Part shown: in pieces, positions 59,973-64,000 of the stretch
Layout: each line of letters begins with the position of its first letter
How positions within the stretch are numbered: position 1 is the stretch's first letter
Assembly (NCBI GenBank): GCA_035532735.1
Contig: DATKQM010000063.1
Span: 9,877-73,876 of the forward strand
From: Chersky-840 sp035532735
Lineage (GTDB): Bacteria > Actinomycetota > Acidimicrobiia > Acidimicrobiales > UBA8190
Direction: 5' to 3'
DNA: 64,000 nucleotides
The notes under the pieces: generated by a model
What the model was told of the DNA's origin: nothing
The model's database searches: none
What the model saw: only the letters and a program-made list of their open reading frames with translations
Position numbers and translations under genes: made by a program

Positions 59973-60310
59973 CGCTGGGACCGGCGGTCGAGCTCCGCCC
60001 CGAAGAAACTGGCGGCCGACCGGAGGATCTCGTTGGCCCGGCGCACCTCCTTGAGCTCACGCCGGAGGGCAGCGATCTCACCCTGCTCCTCGGTGCTCAG
60101 TCCGGGCCGGGCGCCGCCGTCGATGTCGGCCTGCTTCACCCAGTTGCGCAGGGACTCCTGGCCCACATCGAGCTGCCGGGCGACTCGGGCGATCACTGTG
60201 TGGTCAGCGGGGTCCTCCCGCCGCAGCTCCTGGACCATCCGCACGGCCCGTTCCTTGATCTCCGACGGGTACCGGCGCTGGGCCGGGTGCTGGTTCTTGG
60301 ACGTTGCCAT
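59969..60310 (-). CDS. IS3-family transposase OrfA (HTH protein)
   Basis: About 113 residues. RRYPSEIKERAVRMVQEL, then ARQLDVGQESLRNWVKQ is the HTH_Tnp_1 domain, followed by EEQGEIAALRRELKEVRRANEIL, the leucine-zipper-like dimerisation helix. ATG at 60310; the stop overlaps the orfB frame. It regulates and, as an OrfAB fusion, targets transposition. Confidence 0.88.
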   Translation of the reverse strand: MATSKNQHPAQRRYPSEIKERAVRMVQELRREDPADHTVIARVARQLDVGQESLRNWVKQADIDGGARPGLSTEEQGEIAALRRELKEVRRANEILRSAASFFGAELDRRSQR

Positions 60311-60376
60311 GACTCCTCCGTTTCCAAGCGAAAGAGTCTCCACAATTTCCAGGGTGGATCATGCACACGAAAAAAC

Positions 60377-60411
60377 AGCGCTTGGGGTATCCAACCCCAA
60401 ACGGCGCTTTT
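60377..60411 (-). terminator. Rho-independent terminator, effective on minus strand
   Basis: AGCGC-TTGGGGT, loop ATCCA, ACCCCAA, a three-base bulge and GCGCT form a long stem at 60377-60408. On the minus strand it is followed within two bases by six T residues (A-run at 60370-60375); on the plus strand by four T. It lies downstream of the GH43 gene and should end its transcript, and possibly insulates the IS. Confidence 0.8.
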
Positions 60412-60582
60412 GCAGTGACTTGGAAGGACCCTATCGGCAGCGTGAAGCGAAATAGCTGGCCTCATGCAACTCTTTGCGTCGAGATCGTGCGGCCATGCGC
60501 TTGGACTACCACCGTCCCCGGGTCGCGACCAGTAATGGGGTACCGACCTCTTAGCAAGACTCCCCCGGTAGCGTGTCCGCCT

Positions 60583-62139
60583 CTATAGCCCGAAAGCGAC
60601 AGATCCAGGCCAAACCCCAATCCGGCGGCCGTGGTGGCCAGACCGATCAGGACCATGATTCGGGCAGGACGCCTTGGGGGTGGACTGTACGACAGGTAGG
60701 TAGTTGGTGAACGTGACCTGCCGAAGATATAGCAAGCGACTGTGGGGGTAGCCCACGGCCGATGGCAGCCACGCATGGAAGGCGATCCACAGCCCACCCT
60801 GGGTGTCGGTGAACAACGAGGGTCCGCCTGGTCCGGACATCGCGGTTCCTTGCGAGACCACGATGGAATGGTCAAATGGTTTGGAGCAGGGGCCGGTCGG
60901 ACCCTGGCAAACCGCCACGCCGATGGCGTAGTTGGCGCTGTTCCAGTTGTTGGCCGAATAGAAGAGGTAGTACCGGCCGGCCCAAGGCAGCATGGAGGGA
61001 CCCTCGACGACTCCCGCTTCCCACCCTTGACTGGCCTGCAACAGGGCCGTCGGGGCCTGGCCGACGAGGGTGGTGCCGTCGGCGCTGAGCTGCTGTGACC
61101 AAATGGTCGGCGCCTGACCTTTCGCCCCCTGCGATTTCCACGTGAGGTAAGGGGTGCCCGCGGCGTCGACGAACGGGCTCGGATCGATGGATCCTCCGAG
61201 GTCCAACTGGCACACGAGCGGGGTCGTGGAACTGTCCACGAAGGGTCCTCGAGGATCGGCGGCCACCGCTACCGAGATGCACTCCTTGCCCGTGAGCCCA
61301 TAGACGGCCGCGTAGTAGAGCACGAACGTGCCGTTGAGCTCGAAGACGCCCGGGGCCCATGTGTAGCCCGGGAGCGCCCACGACGCCAGGTGCGGCAAGG
61401 CGTTCCCGTCCACAGTCCAATGGATGAGATCGGTGGACTGGATCATCTGGATGTTGCCCACCGCCGAGTTCGTTGCGTAGCCGTAGTAGATGCTCCCCAC
61501 CCGAATGACATCGGGATCGGGAAAGTCGAAGGGGAAGACCGCACCGCCCCTGCTCTGCCCCTGCAGTGTCTGACAGCTGCTCGATGCCGCCGATATAGAG
61601 GTCACGGCGCCGTTCTGGTCGCCGACGGCGATTTGGTTGAGCGCCTGCTCCACTCCGGCCAAGCAGGTATTGAGGGTGGTGATGTCAATTCCCTGGAAGG
61701 CGAGGCCCGTGTTGGCGTTCGCCAGGCTGCCTTGGGTACTCGCCAGGCTGGCCTCGGCCGCCGAGAGCTCCCTTGACGTGTTGTTGAGCGCCAATTGCAG
61801 CGTGTCTCGCTCGCCGGTCGTTGAGGTCAGGCTGGCCTCAGCCGACGACAACCGCTTCAGCGTGATCCCCAGGCGCGACCGCGTGGCCTTGAGCGACGAT
61901 CGAGCCTGGCGCAACTCGGATCGGACATGGAGATCCGAGAGGAGCCCGGTGGTGAGCAATGCCAAGGCAGCGATCCCTGCCACGAAGGCGATGGCGCGTC
62001 TGCGTCGGCGAACTGACCTCCGACGCGGCGCGGACTCCGATACCGACACCTCTACCCTGGATGACTCGGTGACCTGAGCAGGGGCCTGATCGAAGAGCGC
62101 GCTTGAGAGTCCACTTTTCAAGCCAGGCTCTCGATCCAT
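60583..62139 (-). CDS. Membrane-anchored GH43-like five-bladed propeller protein with coiled-coil stalk
   Basis: About 518 residues. A basic cytoplasmic N-terminus (RRRSVRRRRR) precedes one transmembrane helix (AIAFVAGIAALALLTTGLL). A coiled-coil segment follows (about 70-150, with RQARSSLKATRSRL and SSAEASLTST), then a GH43-type propeller: the base Asp in FPFDFPDPDVIRVG, the modulator Asp in GGSIDPSPFVD, and the acid Glu in GVVEGPSMLPW. It probably hydrolyses arabinofuranosyl- or xylosyl-linked polymers at the cell surface. ATG 62139 follows GGGAG. Confidence 0.8.
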   Translation of the reverse strand: MDREPGLKSGLSSALFDQAPAQVTESSRVEVSVSESAPRRRSVRRRRRAIAFVAGIAALALLTTGLLSDLHVRSELRQARSSLKATRSRLGITLKRLSSAEASLTSTTGERDTLQLALNNTSRELSAAEASLASTQGSLANANTGLAFQGIDITTLNTCLAGVEQALNQIAVGDQNGAVTSISAASSSCQTLQGQSRGGAVFPFDFPDPDVIRVGSIYYGYATNSAVGNIQMIQSTDLIHWTVDGNALPHLASWALPGYTWAPGVFELNGTFVLYYAAVYGLTGKECISVAVAADPRGPFVDSSTTPLVCQLDLGGSIDPSPFVDAAGTPYLTWKSQGAKGQAPTIWSQQLSADGTTLVGQAPTALLQASQGWEAGVVEGPSMLPWAGRYYLFYSANNWNSANYAIGVAVCQGPTGPCSKPFDHSIVVSQGTAMSGPGGPSLFTDTQGGLWIAFHAWLPSAVGYPHSRLLYLRQVTFTNYLPVVQSTPKASCPNHGPDRSGHHGRRIGVWPGSVAFGL

Positions 62140-62739
62140 TGGGACCAACTCCCGACGCCAAACCCTGTCGCAGCGCAAGAACTACCTGTTCTCGAACCGC
62201 GGGAGAGTGCCATGAAGGCTAACTGGACAGCGGTAGCGAAACTAAGTCGGCCCAGGCGGGATGTGCCGGACCCCACAGACCGACTACCCCAGCCGTCGGA
62301 GGCTCACCCTCAGCCCGACCGGGATCATCAGCCCCGAGCGATTGCAGGCGGCCGGTTGCGGCGTGGTTGCCACCACCCCAGGCCAACACCGGCAGGGAGA
62401 CCAATGGGTCGTGCTGGGCGTCTGACGTTTGTAACGCAATTTGGCAATTTGACGAAAATGTAGGAACCGGGCGCTGGTCGCCAACGTCATTAGGGGATGA
62501 TGACGAGAAGCAGGCGGATTGTCGGACTCGGTGTGGTCGTCACGGCCATTCTCCGTGCATTGCCTCGAGCCCCAGTCCCGCACGACGTCCTGACCCAGCA
62601 CCACGGGTTGACGCCGGGTAAACCCGCAGAGCGTTTCCTCAATATTGAGGATGTACATTGACGTCCTGTCTGGTCCGATCAGACAGGGGACCCTCGGCGT
62701 CCTGCGTCGACGGGGCCACCTCGTGAGACAGGGGATCCG
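62140..62739. other. 600-base gene-free region with a palindrome
   Basis: No gene is evident. It must contain the divergent promoters of the GH43 and repeat-protein genes. A perfect 14-bp palindrome CCTCAATATTGAGG sits at 62637-62650, about 90 bases before the ATG of the repeat protein, in a region of lower GC, and is a plausible operator. A weaker AT-rich patch near 62425-62460 could hold promoter elements. Confidence 0.45.
62637..62650. promoter_or_regulatory. Perfect 14-bp palindrome upstream of the repeat protein gene
   Basis: CCTCAATATTGAGG is fully self-complementary and lies in the promoter-proximal region of the secreted repeat protein. Candidate operator; no regulator gene is adjacent. 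Confidence 0.45.
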
Positions 62740-64000
62740 ATGAGACGCTTTCCGATTGTCGCCGCTCGCATCAGTGTGGCCGGCGCCGTGGCGCTGATCG
62801 CGGGTTCAATGATGATTGTTGGCGTGACGGTGCAGGCCCTCACTGCGCCCGCCTTCGCAGACACTTCAGCGTTCGAGCTCTTCTGCACAAATACGCCGAT
62901 CGGCAACCTGGTGTTCAACGACGTCGTGATGACGGGCAGCCTGTCGCCGGCAGCGCCCTCGCCCGGCCAGCAGTTCAGCCTGGCCAATTTCCAGTCGCAG
63001 GTGACCGTCCCCGCCGACATCGTCCAGGAGGCGACCGCCGTCGGGAACACGTCCATCGCGGGCACCGCCTCGGCCACCATCGTCGCCACCGGTGCGACAC
63101 CGTCGTCGTTGTCAACGGGCTCTCTCGCCTACGCCCAGACGATCCCGAACCCCGTCCCGGCGTCGGGGGTGGTGCTGAATGCTCCGTCGACACCCGCGAC
63201 CATCGGCCCGTTCACCGCCACTAGCAGCAACATCTCGCTCTCGTTGGGATCGTCGATCACGATTACGTTTAACGACATCGCCATCCCGGGCGCGCTTCCT
63301 CCCCTCAACTGCTCGGCGTACCCCAACGACGTCATGTCGTCGGGCTTAGCCCAGGCGATTCCGCCGGGGCTGCCCATCTCGCCGGTCATCGCCGCCGCCG
63401 GGAGCGTTCCGACCCCAACCACCGTGCCCGCGGGCGCGGTGACCGGTCCCTACGAGCTGTACTGCCCGCACACTCCGGTGGGTGACCTCGTCTTCAACGA
63501 CGTGACCACCTCGGCCACCATCTCGCCCGGCACCCTCTCGGCCGGGAATCAGTTCCAAGTCTCGGGTTACCAAACCGACATTCCCATCCCGGTGGGTGCC
63601 GTCACCGCCGCGGTCGGGCTCGGCAACGGCAGCTTCGACGGCCTGGCCGCCAGCTCTGTCGACGCGTACGGGGCCACGCCCTCGCAAGTACCCACGGGCT
63701 CGATGGGATTCGACGTGCCTATCCCCAACCCGGTGCCCTCATCAGGGCTGGCTCTCGACATCCCGTCGTCGCCCACCACCGTCGGGCCCTTCACCGCCAC
63801 CGGCGGGCCGGTCACCATCGCGCAGGACCAGTCGGTCCTGGTGGTGGCCAAGTTGTCGAGCAAGGCGTTCAAGATGTCGTGCACCGCCTTCCCCAACGAC
63901 AGCATCGCCACGTCGGGGTCCACGAGCACCCCGCCGGCCGCCACGCCGATCCGGCCCATCATCGCCACCACCAACGCCTCGGGGACGCCGATCACGACCA
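62740..64000 (+). CDS. Secreted tandem-repeat protein, DUF6801-like domains (partial)
   Basis: At least 420 codons, open at the window end. ATG 62740 follows AGGGGAT. A Sec signal peptide (basic MRRF, hydrophobic AGAVALIAGSMMIVGV, cleavage near APAFA) is followed by two copies of a 170-190 residue all-beta repeat. Each starts FELFCTNTPIGNLVFNDV or YELYCPHTPVGDLVFNDV and contains a PxPxSGxxLxxP turn, GPFTAT and a closing Cys (LNCSAYPND; MSCTAFPND). Linkers are Pro/Thr-rich. It resembles actinobacterial cell-surface DUF6801-type modules; the adhesive or structural role is inferred. Confidence 0.7.
   Translation, partial: MRRFPIVAARISVAGAVALIAGSMMIVGVTVQALTAPAFADTSAFELFCTNTPIGNLVFNDVVMTGSLSPAAPSPGQQFSLANFQSQVTVPADIVQEATAVGNTSIAGTASATIVATGATPSSLSTGSLAYAQTIPNPVPASGVVLNAPSTPATIGPFTATSSNISLSLGSSITITFNDIAIPGALPPLNCSAYPNDVMSSGLAQAIPPGLPISPVIAAAGSVPTPTTVPAGAVTGPYELYCPHTPVGDLVFNDVTTSATISPGTLSAGNQFQVSGYQTDIPIPVGAVTAAVGLGNGSFDGLAASSVDAYGATPSQVPTGSMGFDVPIPNPVPSSGLALDIPSSPTTVGPFTATGGPVTIAQDQSVLVVAKLSSKAFKMSCTAFPNDSIATSGSTSTPPAATPIRPIIATTNASGTPITT

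Larger units (their letters stand above)
59085..60310 (-). mobile_element. IS3-family insertion sequence, coding part apparently complete
   Basis: Two overlapping frames in the order and phase typical of IS3 elements: orfA with an HTH and leucine-rich coil, and orfB with an rve/DDE integrase core whose three acidic residues are present. The terminal inverted repeats could not be fixed by eye; they should lie within about 60 bases outside these coordinates. It is the only mobile element in the window with undamaged coding capacity. Confidence 0.85.

Noticed and set aside
1..64000. CRISPR arrays, rRNA genes or a complete tRNA gene
   Set aside because: No regularly spaced short repeats, no rRNA-like conserved stretches, and only a tRNA 3' end without its 5' half were seen.

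Overview
The window is GC-rich (roughly two thirds G+C), densely coded and clearly actinobacterial. Signs are a MurT/GatD-type lipid II amidation enzyme with a zinc ribbon, many GTG starts with 4-base gene overlaps (GTGA, ATGA), PadR- and TetR-controlled membrane and lipid genes, DUF6069 and COG4705 membrane proteins, and a large Ser/Thr/Pro-rich secreted repeat protein. The mixture fits an acidimicrobiia-like actinobacterium best. That placement is an inference: no rRNA or other phylogenetic marker is present.

Layout. 1-7.4 kb (minus strand): a cobamide uptake and salvage operon. A cobalamin riboswitch and a hairpin that could hide the ribosome site precede btuF-btuC-btuD-cobO-cbiZ-cobU-cobS-cbiB-cobC, and a further gene runs off the edge. 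7.5-11.6 kb: an amidase, a VOC protein, a membrane protein with a basic tail and a TetR repressor. 11.6-18.5 kb (plus): a TetR-flanked lipid-type operon with a perfect 14-bp palindrome. It encodes an acyl-CoA reductase/HAD fusion, a zinc alcohol dehydrogenase, a LarA-like (DUF2088) protein, a PlsC-type acyltransferase and a VOC protein. 18.5-20.2 kb: three small dimeric alpha/beta-barrel proteins, one broken by two frameshifts. 20.3-24 kb: a single-chain MurT-GatD fusion overlapping a HAD-acyltransferase. 24.2-33.3 kb: LysR, GNAT, YqgE, a Tat-lipoprotein GH116, an AllA-like protein, cupin, 2-hydroxyacid dehydrogenase, RraA, a decayed luciferase-like gene and a TSUP permease. 33.4-38.4 kb: an RDD protein, a structured leader ahead of a secreted GH26, a junction joining two truncated genes, a TIM-barrel isomerase and a Gfo/Idh/MocA oxidoreductase. 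38.7-48.1 kb: membrane proteins with a PadR regulator, an FtsX-type permease, an eroding segment (DUF429 pseudogene, LuxR fragment), two membrane proteins and a GT1 glycosyltransferase.

48.3-58.5 kb looks like a degenerate genomic island. Two direct repeats of about 195 bp, each carrying a tRNA 3'-end-like sequence, lie almost exactly 10 kb apart. Inside are IS21 and IS256 remnants, a two-domain hemerythrin-like protein, an SDR, universal stress protein remnants, an SRPBCC protein, a beta-phosphoglucomutase/GH65 fusion and two oppositely oriented pieces of a cysS-like gene. The set recalls hypoxia/dormancy genes of other actinobacteria. An IS3-family element with complete open frames follows, then a membrane-anchored GH43 protein with its terminator and the start of a secreted repeat protein cut by the window end.

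Several genes carry single-base indels at G/C-rich positions (18.9-19.5, 31.9-32.5, 44.4-45.1 and 52-54 kb). Each could be true decay or a sequence error, and read data would decide.
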